From: Streptomyces sp. V3I8 | GTDB taxonomy: Bacteria; Actinomycetota; Actinomycetes; Streptomycetales; Streptomycetaceae | Length of the DNA stretch: 64,000 bases | Assembly: GCF_030817535.1 (NCBI RefSeq) | Contig: NZ_JAUSZL010000002.1 | Span: 4,092,001 to 4,156,000, forward strand | Direction of reading: 5' to 3' | Shown here: positions 16,596 to 29,753 of the stretch, piece after piece | Layout: each line of letters starts with the position of its first letter | How positions within the stretch are numbered: the first letter of the stretch is position 1 | Translations under genes and position numbers: made by a program | The notes under the pieces: model-generated | The model's database searches: none | What the model saw: the letters and a program-made list of their open reading frames with translations, nothing else | What the model was told of the DNA's origin: nothing

Positions 16596-17925
16596 CCCGC
16601 AGCGCGCACTCAAGCTCACCGGCGCCGTAGCAGCCGTACAGACCACGGTCGTACTGCTGGCTTCGCAGGCCCACGCAGCTCCGACGCCGACACCGACGCC
16701 CTCCGAGAACAACTGCTCACAGATCTCGGGCCCCGCCAGGGACTACTGCGAACAGAACACCGGCAAGAGCAACCGCAACGGCCCCTCCCTGGACGACCCC
16801 ACCACCGCCCTGGACCCCCTCGCCTCCCTCGCCAAGGGATGCGCGAAAGCCGCCTCCTGGACCATCGACAAGCTCAGCGACGCGGTCCAGAGCACGGCGA
16901 CCGTCGACTTCACGAACACCACGTTCCTGCAGCAGTACGCCGTGGTCTTCGCCGCGTCGACGATCCTCACCCTCCTCCTGTGGCTGCTCGCGGTCGCCAA
17001 GCGCGCCGTGCGGGGCGTCCCCCTCGGCACGGCCATCGGCGAAGCCATCGGCTTCCTCTGGCTGACGGTCCTCGCCTCGGCCTTCACCCCCCTCATCCTC
17101 TACACCGTCGTGTCGGCCACCGACGGCGTCGCCGAGGTCCTCGCCAAGACGACCGGCAACCAGACCGACACCTTCTTCGGCAACTTCTCCGGCGCCCTGA
17201 ACAAGGGCACGGACATCGGCGGCGGCCCGATCATGCTGATCGTGGTCTCCCTCGTGTCGATCCTCGCCGCCGGCGTCCTCTGGCTCGAACTGGTGATCCG
17301 CGCCGCCCTCCTCTACGTCGGCGCGCTCCTCGGCACGGTCGTCTACGCAGGCCTGGTCGACAAGAACCTCTGGGGCCACGTCCGCCGCTGGGCGGGCATC
17401 ATGATCGCCGTCATCCTCGTCAAACCGGTCATCGTGATCGTGCTGGGCCTCGCGGGCGCCCTGTCCGCGGAGGACGGCCCGGACGCCTTCTCCGCCGTCG
17501 TCTCCGGCCTCGCCATCATCCTGCTCGCCATCTTCGCCAGCGCGATGATCTACCGCTTCGTCCCCGGCTTCGGCGACGAGATCGCCGGCGGCCGCAACAA
17601 CCGCATCATGCAGGGCGCCGAGGGCAAGGCCGCGGCCGTCATCAGCTCCCCCGCCACCCTCGTCGCCCAGGGCATCAAGACCCACAGCAGCAGGGCCGAG
17701 AACGGCGGAGGAGGCGGCGGCGGAGGCGGCGGCGGCGGAGGCGGCGGACGCCCGTCCAACCCCCTCTCCGGGGGCGTCGCGGCCCACAGTTCACGCGGCA
17801 ACCAGGGCGGCGGCGGATCCGTCCCCCCCGCCGCACCCCCGCCCCGCTCCAGCCCCGTGAACACCCCCCACGCCGGAAACAACCGCACCAGCAGCAACAA
17901 CCGCACGGGAGGTGAAGGGCGTTGA
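16585..17925 (+). CDS. Polytopic membrane protein, TrbL/VirB6-like
   Basis: A 446-residue protein with a cleavable-looking signal peptide (LTGAVAAVQTTVVLLASQAHA), an external segment, then about six long hydrophobic helices arranged as in TrbL/VirB6 channel proteins. A cytoplasmic tail follows, containing an unbroken run of about 16 glycines and a Pro/Ser/Asn-rich end. The ATG at 16585 has GGAGGG at 16572-16577. Its stop overlaps the next start as TTGA, giving tight translational coupling. It probably forms the inner-membrane pore. Confidence 0.75.
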   Translation: MPGSPQRALKLTGAVAAVQTTVVLLASQAHAAPTPTPTPSENNCSQISGPARDYCEQNTGKSNRNGPSLDDPTTALDPLASLAKGCAKAASWTIDKLSDAVQSTATVDFTNTTFLQQYAVVFAASTILTLLLWLLAVAKRAVRGVPLGTAIGEAIGFLWLTVLASAFTPLILYTVVSATDGVAEVLAKTTGNQTDTFFGNFSGALNKGTDIGGGPIMLIVVSLVSILAAGVLWLELVIRAALLYVGALLGTVVYAGLVDKNLWGHVRRWAGIMIAVILVKPVIVIVLGLAGALSAEDGPDAFSAVVSGLAIILLAIFASAMIYRFVPGFGDEIAGGRNNRIMQGAEGKAAAVISSPATLVAQGIKTHSSRAENGGGGGGGGGGGGGGGRPSNPLSGGVAAHSSRGNQGGGGSVPPAAPPPRSSPVNTPHAGNNRTSSNNRTGGEGR

Positions 17926-19490
17926 CGACTGATTCCCATGTGGCCCATACGTCCCATCCGGTCACGCCCCGCCGTACATATCTGATCGGCCGCGCCCGGC
18001 CGAACGCGATCGTCGGCCGGAACCGCGAGTCCGGCGAGATCGGCCTGATCATCGTGGGCGCGTTCCTCGGCATGATGTGCGGCCTGATCGTCCCCGTGCT
18101 CTCCCTGCGCATCGTGCTGCTCATGGGCTTCCCGATGCTCGCGCTCGCCGCGGTCTACGTGCCGTACAAGCGGCGAACCTTCTACAAGTGGTTCGAGATC
18201 AACCGCAGTTACAAGCGCAGCCTGCGCCGCGGCACCGCCTACCGCAGCAACGTCATGGAGTCGGGCACCCATGCCGACGGCCGCGAGGTCGAGGTCGGCC
18301 CGCCCCCGGGCATCGGCCGCATCACCTGGCTCGCCGCGCCGTTCGGCCCGGACGAGATCGCCGTACTCCTGCACGCCGACCGCAAGACCGTCACCGCCGC
18401 CATCGAGATCGAGGGCCCCGGCGTCGGTCTGCGCGACAGCGAGGACCAGGAAGCCCTCGTCGACCGCTTCGGCACGCTCCTCAAGCACGTCGCCAACGGC
18501 GACGGCTTCGTCACCCGCATCCAGATGCTCGCCCGCACCCTCCCCGCCGACCCGGACGCCCACGCCAAGGACGTCTCCGTACGCGGCGACGAACGGGCCC
18601 CCGGCTGGCTCCAGGGATCGTACGAGCAGCTCCAGTCCATGGTGTCGACGAGCAGCGAACAGCACCGCGCCTACCTCGTCGCCTGCATGCACTACTCCCG
18701 CGAACTGGCCGCCGAGGGCCAGGCGATGGCCCGCGCCGCCCGCCCCAAGGGCGGCAAGAAGCTCGACAAGGACGCCGGCCTCGCCGTCGTCATGGCCCGC
18801 GAGCTCACCGACATCTGCTCACGCCTCCAGGAGGCCGACATCCGGGTCCGCCAGCCCCTCGGCCAGGGCCGGCTCTCCTCCCTCGTGCACTCCATGTACG
18901 ACCCGGACCACCCCATCGACCACATCCAGGCGATGACCAAGCGCAACGCCTGGCCGGCCGAGCTCGACGCCATGGAGCCGACCTACCTCCAGGCCAAGAC
19001 CCGCGAATCGTCCACCCGCGCCCCCTGGTGCCACTCCACGGCCTGGGTGAAGGAATGGCCGATGACCCCGGTCGGCGTCAACTTCCTCGCCCCGCTGCTC
19101 GTCCACACCCCGGACGTCATCCGCACGGTCGCCGTCACCATGGACCTCGAACCCACCGAGATCGCCATCGAGCGGATGCTGACCGAGAAGACGAACGACG
19201 AGGCCGAGGCCAACCGCCAGGCCAAGATGAACCGCACCGTCGACCCCCGCGACGTCGCCTCCCACAACCGCGTCGACCAGCGCGGCCAGGACCTCGCCAG
19301 CGGCGCCGCCGGCGTCAACCTCGTCGGGTACATCACCGTCTCGTCCCGCAACCCCGAGGCACTCGCCCGCGACAAGCGGACGATCAGGGCCTCGGCCGGA
19401 AAGTCGTACCTGAAGCTGGAGTGGTGCGACCGCGAGCACCACCGCGCCTTCGTCAACACACTCCCGTTCGCGACCGGCATCCGGAGGTAG
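17922..19490 (+). CDS. SCO6880-family membrane protein of type IV secretion-like systems
   Basis: A 522-residue protein with two adjacent membrane helices near the N-terminus (IGLIIVGAFLGMMCGLIVPV and LLMGFPMLALAAVYVPY) and a long cytoplasmic region containing RRTYLIGRARPN and LPFATGIRR. I recognise it as the SCO6880 type, found beside VirB4-like ATPases in Streptomyces. The helix pair resembles PrgI/VirB3 fused to the N-terminal part of VirB4, so this gene and the next may be a split VirB3-VirB4; that is inference. It starts with TTG at 17922, behind GGAGGTGAAGG. Confidence 0.75.
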   Translation: MTTDSHVAHTSHPVTPRRTYLIGRARPNAIVGRNRESGEIGLIIVGAFLGMMCGLIVPVLSLRIVLLMGFPMLALAAVYVPYKRRTFYKWFEINRSYKRSLRRGTAYRSNVMESGTHADGREVEVGPPPGIGRITWLAAPFGPDEIAVLLHADRKTVTAAIEIEGPGVGLRDSEDQEALVDRFGTLLKHVANGDGFVTRIQMLARTLPADPDAHAKDVSVRGDERAPGWLQGSYEQLQSMVSTSSEQHRAYLVACMHYSRELAAEGQAMARAARPKGGKKLDKDAGLAVVMARELTDICSRLQEADIRVRQPLGQGRLSSLVHSMYDPDHPIDHIQAMTKRNAWPAELDAMEPTYLQAKTRESSTRAPWCHSTAWVKEWPMTPVGVNFLAPLLVHTPDVIRTVAVTMDLEPTEIAIERMLTEKTNDEAEANRQAKMNRTVDPRDVASHNRVDQRGQDLASGAAGVNLVGYITVSSRNPEALARDKRTIRASAGKSYLKLEWCDREHHRAFVNTLPFATGIRR

Positions 19491-19496
19491 GACTCT

Positions 19497-20921
19497 ATGC
19501 GGGATCCGCTGTCCGTCCTCACGGAGGGCTTCACCTCCTTCCTCTTCGGCAAGGTCGAGACGACCCGCCCGCCGGTACGCACCTCCACCGGCCAGGCCCA
19601 GGCCGTCTACCTGCCGACCGCGGCCCCCGGCCTCGGCGACTCCGGCGTCATCATCGGCCGCGAGGTCTACTCGGGGAAGGGCTACATCTACGACCCCTTC
19701 CAGCTGTACGGACAACAGCTCCCCGCGCCGCACTGGCTGGTCCTCGGCGAGTCCGGCAACGGCAAGTCGGCGCTCGAGAAGACGTACGTCATGCGGCAGC
19801 TGCGGTTCAAGGACCGCCAGGTCGTCGTCCTGGACGCCCAGGGCGAGGACGGGGTCGGCGAGTGGAACCTCATCGCCCAGGCGCTGGGACTCACCCCCAT
19901 CCGCCTCGACCCGACCGCCGCCCTGGACATGGGCATCCGGCTCAACCCGCTCGACCCGGCGATCACCACGACCGGCCAGCTCGCGCTGCTCCGGACGATC
20001 ATCGAGGTCGCCATGGGCCACGGCCTGGACGAACGCTCCGGCTTCGCCCTGAAGGTCGCCCACGCCTACGTCAACGAGACGATCGTCGACCGCCAGCCCG
20101 TCCTCACCGACATCGTCGAGCAGCTGCGCCACCCCGAACCGGAGTCGGCGGAGGCGATGAACGTCGCCATAGACGACGTACGCGCCTGGGGCCTCGACGT
20201 CGCCCTGGTCATCGACCGCCTCGTCGACGGTGACCTGCGCGGCATGTTCGACGGCCCGACGACCGTCGGCATCGACCTCGACGCCCCCCTCATCGTCTTC
20301 GACCTGTCCCACATCGACCGCAACTCCATCGCCATGCCCATCCTCATGGCGATCGTCGGCGTGTGGCTGGAGCACACCTGGATCCGCCCCGACCGGAAGA
20401 AGCGCATCTTCCTCGTCGAGGAGGCCTGGCACATCATCAACAGCCCGTTCGTCGCCCAGCTCTTCCAGCGCCTGCTGAAGTTCGGCCGACGGCTCGGCCT
20501 GTCGTTCGTGGCGGTGGTCCACCACCTGTCCGACGTGGTGGACGGAGCAGCCGCAAAAGAGGCCGCGGCGATCCTCAAGATGGCCTCGACCAGGACGATC
20601 TACGCCCAGAAGGCCGACGAGGCCAGAATGACGGGCCGGGTCCTCGGCCTGCCCCGGTGGGCGGTGGAGATCATCCCCTCCCTCACCCCGGGCATCGCCG
20701 TGTGGGACGTCAACGGCAACGTCCAGGTCGTCAAACACCTGATCACCGAGACCGAACGGCCGCTCGTCTTCACCGACCGCGCCATGACGGAGTCGTCGGC
20801 CGACCACCTCGCCGACGACGCCCTGCGCGCCGCCGAACTGGAGGCCGAGGAGCGGGCCGCGGCCTTCATGGAGCACCACCTGAGCGACCTCGACGACTCG
20901 TCCGAGTCCACGGTGGCGTAG
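19497..20921 (+). CDS. VirB4-like secretion ATPase
   Basis: A 474-residue P-loop ATPase with Walker A GESGNGKS (84-91) preceded by PAPHWLVL, a VVVLDAQGEDGVGEWN strand, and Walker B IFLVEEAWHI near residue 303-312, the usual VirB4/TraC arrangement (EEAW). It ends with the typical FGRRLGLSFVAVVHHLSDV sensor segment. It lacks the large N-terminal part of classic VirB4, which seems to be supplied by the gene before. It would energise assembly or substrate transport at the inner membrane. Start ATG 19497, six bases after the previous stop, with GGAGG at 19482. Confidence 0.85.
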   Translation: MRDPLSVLTEGFTSFLFGKVETTRPPVRTSTGQAQAVYLPTAAPGLGDSGVIIGREVYSGKGYIYDPFQLYGQQLPAPHWLVLGESGNGKSALEKTYVMRQLRFKDRQVVVLDAQGEDGVGEWNLIAQALGLTPIRLDPTAALDMGIRLNPLDPAITTTGQLALLRTIIEVAMGHGLDERSGFALKVAHAYVNETIVDRQPVLTDIVEQLRHPEPESAEAMNVAIDDVRAWGLDVALVIDRLVDGDLRGMFDGPTTVGIDLDAPLIVFDLSHIDRNSIAMPILMAIVGVWLEHTWIRPDRKKRIFLVEEAWHIINSPFVAQLFQRLLKFGRRLGLSFVAVVHHLSDVVDGAAAKEAAAILKMASTRTIYAQKADEARMTGRVLGLPRWAVEIIPSLTPGIAVWDVNGNVQVVKHLITETERPLVFTDRAMTESSADHLADDALRAAELEAEERAAAFMEHHLSDLDDSSESTVA

Positions 20922-20935
20922 AGGAGCGGACCGAG

Positions 20936-22531
20936 ATGAGACCGGACGATCGCGACCGCCACCACGGCGGCGGCAGCGGCCAGGGGGGCGTCCCCGACGG
21001 CCTGCTGCTGGGCCTGCTGGCCTTCGGCCTCGGCATGACCGTCATGGTATGGACGGCGACCGGCCTCGCCGGTCTCTTCTCCCACGGCTCCTGGCCCGAC
21101 GGGATCACCTTCCGCCGTACGCCCCTGGCCATACGCCAGCTCGTCGCCGCTCCCCACGACCTGCCGGCCGCCTGGCCCGACACCCCACCGGACCAGCTCT
21201 CCGGGTACGGGCTCTTCTGGGGCCTGTTCATCGGCCAGCTCATGGTGCTGGTGGTGCTCACGGTGTTCGTGCTGGGCACGGTGGCGAGATGGCGGGCGGG
21301 AAGGGCGAGACGCAGGGAGCTCGCGCCGCCCGCGTCCCCCGCCCAGGAGCCCGCGCCTGCTCCCGTACAGGAGCAGGCGCCGGAACCGGAAGCAGCGCCC
21401 CGGCCCCGTCCGCGGCCCGAACCGGTCCCCCGCGAGCAGGCCCCGCACCCCGTGGTCGAACAGGTACCGGCGGCCCAGCCGGTCGTCCCGGCGCATTCGC
21501 TCCCGCAGCCGGTTCCCGCGTCGTCCGCCGGTGAAGGGACGGGCACGGCGGGGACGGGCACGGCGGGCGGGTGGGAAAGCCCCGTGCCGGCCCCGCGGGG
21601 CCCGGTCGTCCTCGGCCCGCCCGAGACCCGCCATCCCCTCGCCGTCCAGGCGATCCGGGACGCGGACGGCCCCGCCCTGGTCATCACCTCCGACCCGGGC
21701 CTCTGGTCGAACACGAAGGACGCCCGGGCCAAACTGGGCCCCGTCCTCCTCTACGACCCCTCCCACCTCTGCGACACCCCGGCCCGCCTCCACTGGTCCC
21801 CCTCCGCGGGCTGCGAGTCCAAGGACACCGCCAGGGCCCGCGCGGCGGCGCTGCTCGCCCCGGTCCGGCCCACGGCCCGGATCGACCAGGCGGTCGCCGA
21901 CACCGCCGAAACACTCCTGCGCAGCTACCTCCACGCCGCCGCGGTCGACGGCCGCACCATCCGGCACGTCCACCGCTGGGCACAGGGCACGCAGGTCCAG
22001 GAAGCCGTACGCATCCTCCGTACGAACCCGAAGGCCGCCGCCGGCTCCGCGGGCGAACTGGAAGCCGCCCTCACCTCATACCCGGAACGGCGGGACATCG
22101 CCCAGGAGCTGACGGCCCGGGCGCTCTCCGCGCTCTTCACGGTCAACATCCGGGAAGCGTGCACTCCCAACCGAACCGACACCCTCACCTTGGATTCCTT
22201 CGTCAACGAGGGGGGCACACTTTATGTGGTGGGTGAACCCATCGAGGACCCGAGGTCGAATCCCGGCGCCATGCCGCTCCTGACGGCCCTCGCCTCAAGC
22301 GTGGTCGAGCGCGGCCGGCGCATGGCCGAACGGTCATCCTCCGGTCGCCTCGACCCACCACTCACCCTGGTCCTGGACGACGTCGCCGCGGTGGCCCCGC
22401 TACCCCAGCTCCCGGACCTGCTCACGACGAGCGCGGACACGTCCTCGGACCGCGGTCTCCCTACACTGGCGCTGCTGCGCTCCCGTGAACAGGCCCGCTC
22501 CCGCTGGCCCCACCACGACCTCCCGGTGTGA
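20936..22531 (+). CDS. TraG/VirD4-like membrane protein lacking a Walker A motif
   Basis: A 531-residue protein with an N-terminal helix (GLLLGLLAFGLGMTVMVWTA), a second helix near 107-125 and a Pro/Glu/Ala-rich linker of about 80 residues. The C-terminal domain resembles the end of TraG/VirD4 coupling proteins: YVVGEP, then Walker B LTLVLDDVAAVAPLPQLPDLL and a final LALLRSREQARSRW. No GxxxxGKS is visible at the expected position (VITSDPGLW), so it may not hydrolyse ATP by itself. Homologues are often labelled type VI secretion protein, which looks wrong. ATG 20936 follows GAGGAG. It is the last gene of the operon. Confidence 0.72.
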   Translation: MRPDDRDRHHGGGSGQGGVPDGLLLGLLAFGLGMTVMVWTATGLAGLFSHGSWPDGITFRRTPLAIRQLVAAPHDLPAAWPDTPPDQLSGYGLFWGLFIGQLMVLVVLTVFVLGTVARWRAGRARRRELAPPASPAQEPAPAPVQEQAPEPEAAPRPRPRPEPVPREQAPHPVVEQVPAAQPVVPAHSLPQPVPASSAGEGTGTAGTGTAGGWESPVPAPRGPVVLGPPETRHPLAVQAIRDADGPALVITSDPGLWSNTKDARAKLGPVLLYDPSHLCDTPARLHWSPSAGCESKDTARARAAALLAPVRPTARIDQAVADTAETLLRSYLHAAAVDGRTIRHVHRWAQGTQVQEAVRILRTNPKAAAGSAGELEAALTSYPERRDIAQELTARALSALFTVNIREACTPNRTDTLTLDSFVNEGGTLYVVGEPIEDPRSNPGAMPLLTALASSVVERGRRMAERSSSGRLDPPLTLVLDDVAAVAPLPQLPDLLTTSADTSSDRGLPTLALLRSREQARSRWPHHDLPV

Positions 22532-22541
22532 CTCCCACCGC

Positions 22542-23096
22542 TCAGGGCCGCTCGAACACGAACTCCAGCTCCCGCGCGCCCGAGTCCCCGGGCGCGGGAA
22601 CGCTCTTCCCCGTGGGCAGGAACCCGAACTTCCGGTAGAAGGCTTCGGCCCGCCCGTTCCGCTCGTCCACGAACAACCGCACCCGGTCCACCCCGGCGAC
22701 GTCCCAGGCCCACCGCAGTCCGGACGCGAACAGCCGCTCGGTCAGTCCCTGCCCCCGCGCCTCGGGCCGCACGAACACACCGACGAAGTGCCCCTGCCGT
22801 ACGTCGCTGACGACCCCCAGCGCCCCCACGGCCCCGGGCTCCTCCACCAGCACGACAAGAGTCCCCACCCACCGCCCGCCGGCCTCCTCGGCCACGATCT
22901 GCTGCCGCTCGAGCACCCCTTCGGCAGCGCCGGCAGCCCGGTCCTGCCAGAAACGATCGGGCTGGCCCGAGGCGTTCTCGAAGGTGTCCAGGAAGGCCAC
23001 ATCCGCCACCGGATCCTGCAGCGAGGCCAACCGGATTTCTTTGACCGCGGGCCATTCATCGGCCTGTATCGACCGGAACACGTAGTCAGGACTCAT
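22542..23096 (-). CDS. GNAT-family N-acetyltransferase
   Basis: A 184-residue acetyltransferase. The acetyl-CoA loop reads VFVRPEARGQGLTERLF (motif A, R/Q-x-x-G-x-G/A), followed by LFVDERNGRAEAFYRKFGF, the usual motif B. The substrate is unknown. It is convergent with the secretion operon, ten bases from its stop. The start at 23096 begins the GNAT fold directly (SPDYVFRSIQADEW). Confidence 0.88.
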   Translation of the reverse strand: MSPDYVFRSIQADEWPAVKEIRLASLQDPVADVAFLDTFENASGQPDRFWQDRAAGAAEGVLERQQIVAEEAGGRWVGTLVVLVEEPGAVGALGVVSDVRQGHFVGVFVRPEARGQGLTERLFASGLRWAWDVAGVDRVRLFVDERNGRAEAFYRKFGFLPTGKSVPAPGDSGARELEFVFERP

Positions 23097-23151
23097 GAAG
23101 GCAACCGTAATACGCACACAGCAACCGCACCCGAAACTGCTCCCGAAACGC

Positions 23152-23187
23152 GAGAAAGCCCCCGCACCGAAGTGCGGGGGCTTTCTC
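23152..23187. terminator. rRNA operon terminator
   Basis: Arms GAGAAAGCCCCCGCAC and GTGCGGGGGCTTTCTC surround a four-base loop immediately after the 5S gene on the minus strand. T-rich sides make it a strong, possibly bidirectional, terminator. Confidence 0.9.
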
Positions 23188-23196
23188 GTAATATTT

Positions 23197-23315
23197 GTTC
23201 GGCGGCGTCCTACTCTCCCACAGGGTCCCCCCTGCAGTACCATCGGCGCTGTGAGGCTTAGCTTCCGGGTTCGGAATGTAACCGGGCGTTTCCCTCACGC
23301 TATGACCACCGAAAC
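23197..23315 (-). rRNA. rrf: 5S ribosomal RNA
   Basis: Read on the minus strand it begins GTTTCGGTGGTCATAGCG and ends GGACGCCGCCGAAC, with complementary ends and the conserved CCCGGTTACATTCCGAACC segment. The length of 119 bases is normal. Ends are estimated to within a few bases. Confidence 0.95.
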
Positions 23316-23403
23316 ACTTTGAAACTCTGATTCAAACACCCGCACCACACCCCCCGTGGCCACACTAAAAGGGGTATGGGGTTGTTCGTGGTTTCAGAAC
23401 CAA

Positions 23404-23420
23404 CACAGTGGACGCGAGCA
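23404..23420 (-). other. 23S processing stem, 3-prime arm
   Basis: On the plus strand CACAGTGGACGCGAGCA here is the exact reverse complement of 26552-26568. The two flank 23S and should pair in the precursor to form a 17-bp RNase III processing stem. Confidence 0.8.
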
Positions 23421-23422
23421 AC

Positions 23423-26545
<3,123 letters not shown>

Positions 26546-26551
26546 CACAGA

Positions 26552-26568
26552 TGCTCGCGTCCACTGTG
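26552..26568 (-). other. 23S processing stem, 5-prime arm, with boxA-like antiterminator
   Basis: TGCTCGCGTCCACTGTG (plus strand) pairs with 23404-23420. Next to it the minus strand reads TTGTTTGAGAACTGCACAG, a boxA-like antitermination element in the 16S-23S spacer. The spacer (26569-26861) has no tRNA gene, as is normal for Streptomyces. Confidence 0.75.
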
Positions 26569-26857
26569 CAGTTCTCAAACAACGACCAACCACCCATCAC
26601 CCCACCCTTACAGGCGAGTGCACTGGGGCCGGCACCGAAGGACGACCATGTACGGCCGTACCTTCAGACACCCAACAGCGTGCCCGACACCCCCGACCCC
26701 CAGATCAGCTTTCCACGCCCCGAAGGACAGTACTTGCAGCCTGAGCAGACTGAGAATGCCGAATAATCAACGTTCCACCCTTGAGCAACCAGCACCGGAC
26801 ATTCGCCGATGAACTGGCCTCTGGACCGTCAGGTAAACCTGCCGGCCAAGAAATGCT

Positions 26858-28389
<1,532 letters not shown>

Positions 28390-28550
28390 AATGTTTTCCC
28401 GTAATCGGGACAACACCATGAGAGCGGAACAGTCGACCGGAATAAGGAAGACTGTTCACAGCGTCCTCGCTGATGCGCCTACCAGGCGTTAACCCGGCAG
28501 GACTTTTTCAAAGGAACCTCCACCCGCCACCAAACGGTGACGGACGGGGT

Positions 28551-28598
28551 ATCAACATATCTGGCGTTGATTTTTGGCACGCTGTTGAGTTCTCAAGG
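28551..28598 (-). promoter_or_regulatory. rRNA leader antitermination/processing element
   Basis: The minus strand reads CCTTGAGAACTCAACAGCGTG followed by an inverted repeat (ATCAACGCCAGATATGTTGAT). This resembles the boxA-box leader of actinobacterial rRNA operons and the matching element in the 16S-23S spacer. Confidence 0.7.
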
Positions 28599-28676
28599 AA
28601 CGGACGCTTCCTTCGTACTCACCCTCTCGGGCTTTCCTCCGGGCTTTTCCTTTCGGTCTTGCTGTCTTGCGTCTCC

Positions 28677-28844
28677 GACTCTATCAGACCGTTTCCGGTT
28701 CCGATTTCCTCGGCGCTTTCCAGGTTTTCGCTTTCGCGTTTCCCTTTCCGGCGATGTTGACTGTATCAGATCCTTTCGGGCCTGACCCCGGTCAACCGGG
28801 CTTGTCTTCGCAGCTGTTGGGCCGTTCCGACGTCCAAAACTTTA
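28677..28844 (-). promoter_or_regulatory. Tandem rRNA promoter region
   Basis: On the minus strand two related -10 regions, TCTGATAGAGTC (28677-28688) and TCTGATACAGTC (28759-28770), lie 82 bases apart, and a TAAAGT box is at 28839-28844. A TTGACC sequence is at 28790-28795. Streptomyces rrn operons normally have several tandem promoters. Exact start sites cannot be fixed by eye. The rest of the gap (28845-29072) shows a GC-rich hairpin near 29030-29070 and no gene. Confidence 0.5.
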
Positions 28845-29072
28845 GCGGATCCGCCCGGCAGTTCCTAATCGGAGCCGTCGGCCCAAATCGAAATGAATTC
28901 GGGCGTGCCGAAATCAATCCCGTTCGGGGGATGTTGCTGGTGGTTTGGTGTGCCGCTACCGCGGCGGATGGCTGTCGCAGAACCGTTACGGCCCCGCGGC
29001 AACTCGAAGAACCTTACGGATCCACCGGGGGAGTGTCAAGTCTCCCCCGGCCGGCCCTCCGGCAAACCCGGC

Positions 29073-29618
29073 TCAGTCGAGATCGGTGAGCCGCCCGCCG
29101 GCGTCCGGCTGGGCGTCCTCCACCCGGCGCAGCAGTCTGGTGAGCACCTCGCCGAGGACGCCGCGCTCCTCCTGGGAGAGGTCCTGGAGCAGGTCCTCCT
29201 CGAAGACGGTGGCCATGCGCATGGCCTCCAGCCACTTGTCGCGGCCCTCGTGCGTGAGCTCCACGATGACGCGGACCCGGTTGGACTCGTCGCGCTCCCG
29301 GGTGACGAGCCCTTCCGCCACCATCCGGTCGATCCGGTGGGTCATGGCGGCCGGGGTCAGACCGAGTCTCTTCGCCAGGTCGCTCGGGCCCAGGCAGTAG
29401 GGCGCCCCCGCCAGGACGAGTGCCTTGAGGACCTCCCACTCGGCGTTGCTGATGCCGAGGGCCGAGGTCTGGCGGCCGTACGCGACGTTCATCCGGCGGT
29501 TGAGGCGGCCGAGCGCCGAGACGATCTTCTCGACCTGGGGGTCGAGGTCCTGGAACTCGCGCTGGTAGGCGGCGATCTGCTCGTCCAGCGTCGGCTCGTT
29601 CACGGGGGTGTCACCCAT
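29073..29618 (-). CDS. MarR-family transcriptional regulator
   Basis: A 181-residue winged-helix repressor. The HTH region includes ISNAEWEVLKALVLAG, LGPSDLAKRLGLTPAAMTHRIDRM and the wing LVTRERDESNRVRVIVELT, all classic MarR features. It is divergent from an MFS transporter, and the shared 135-base region carries TTCGAA palindromes that look like its operator. It probably controls itself and the transporter in response to a small molecule. Confidence 0.9.
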   Translation of the reverse strand: MGDTPVNEPTLDEQIAAYQREFQDLDPQVEKIVSALGRLNRRMNVAYGRQTSALGISNAEWEVLKALVLAGAPYCLGPSDLAKRLGLTPAAMTHRIDRMVAEGLVTRERDESNRVRVIVELTHEGRDKWLEAMRMATVFEEDLLQDLSQEERGVLGEVLTRLLRRVEDAQPDAGGRLTDLD

Positions 29619-29648
29619 GGCCGCAGTATGGCACGCCCCCGCTTGGCG

Positions 29649-29696
29649 TCGAAGTCCTTCGAGATGTACAGTTTAGCTTCGAACTTTAGCTTCGAA
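29649..29696. promoter_or_regulatory. MarR operators between marR and the MFS gene
   Basis: Two exact copies of TTTAGCTTCGAA start at 29672 and 29685, 13 bases apart, and a third related inverted repeat TCGAAGTCCTTCGA lies at 29649-29662. All contain TTCGAA or its split form. Confidence 0.65.
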
Positions 29697-29753
29697 GTCT
29701 TCACGTCTGACTCCTTAGGTCGGCGTAGGACTTCTCTCACAAGGCAGGTGAAA

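Noticed and set aside
16585-17925. Assembly error at the run of about 16 glycine codons
   Set aside because: Codons alternate GGA/GGC and the frame stays correct on both sides, so it looks like a real poly-Gly linker.
20936-22531. Type VI secretion label for this protein
   Set aside because: Domain text and neighbours are type IV secretion-like; no Tss/Hcp/VgrG proteins are present.
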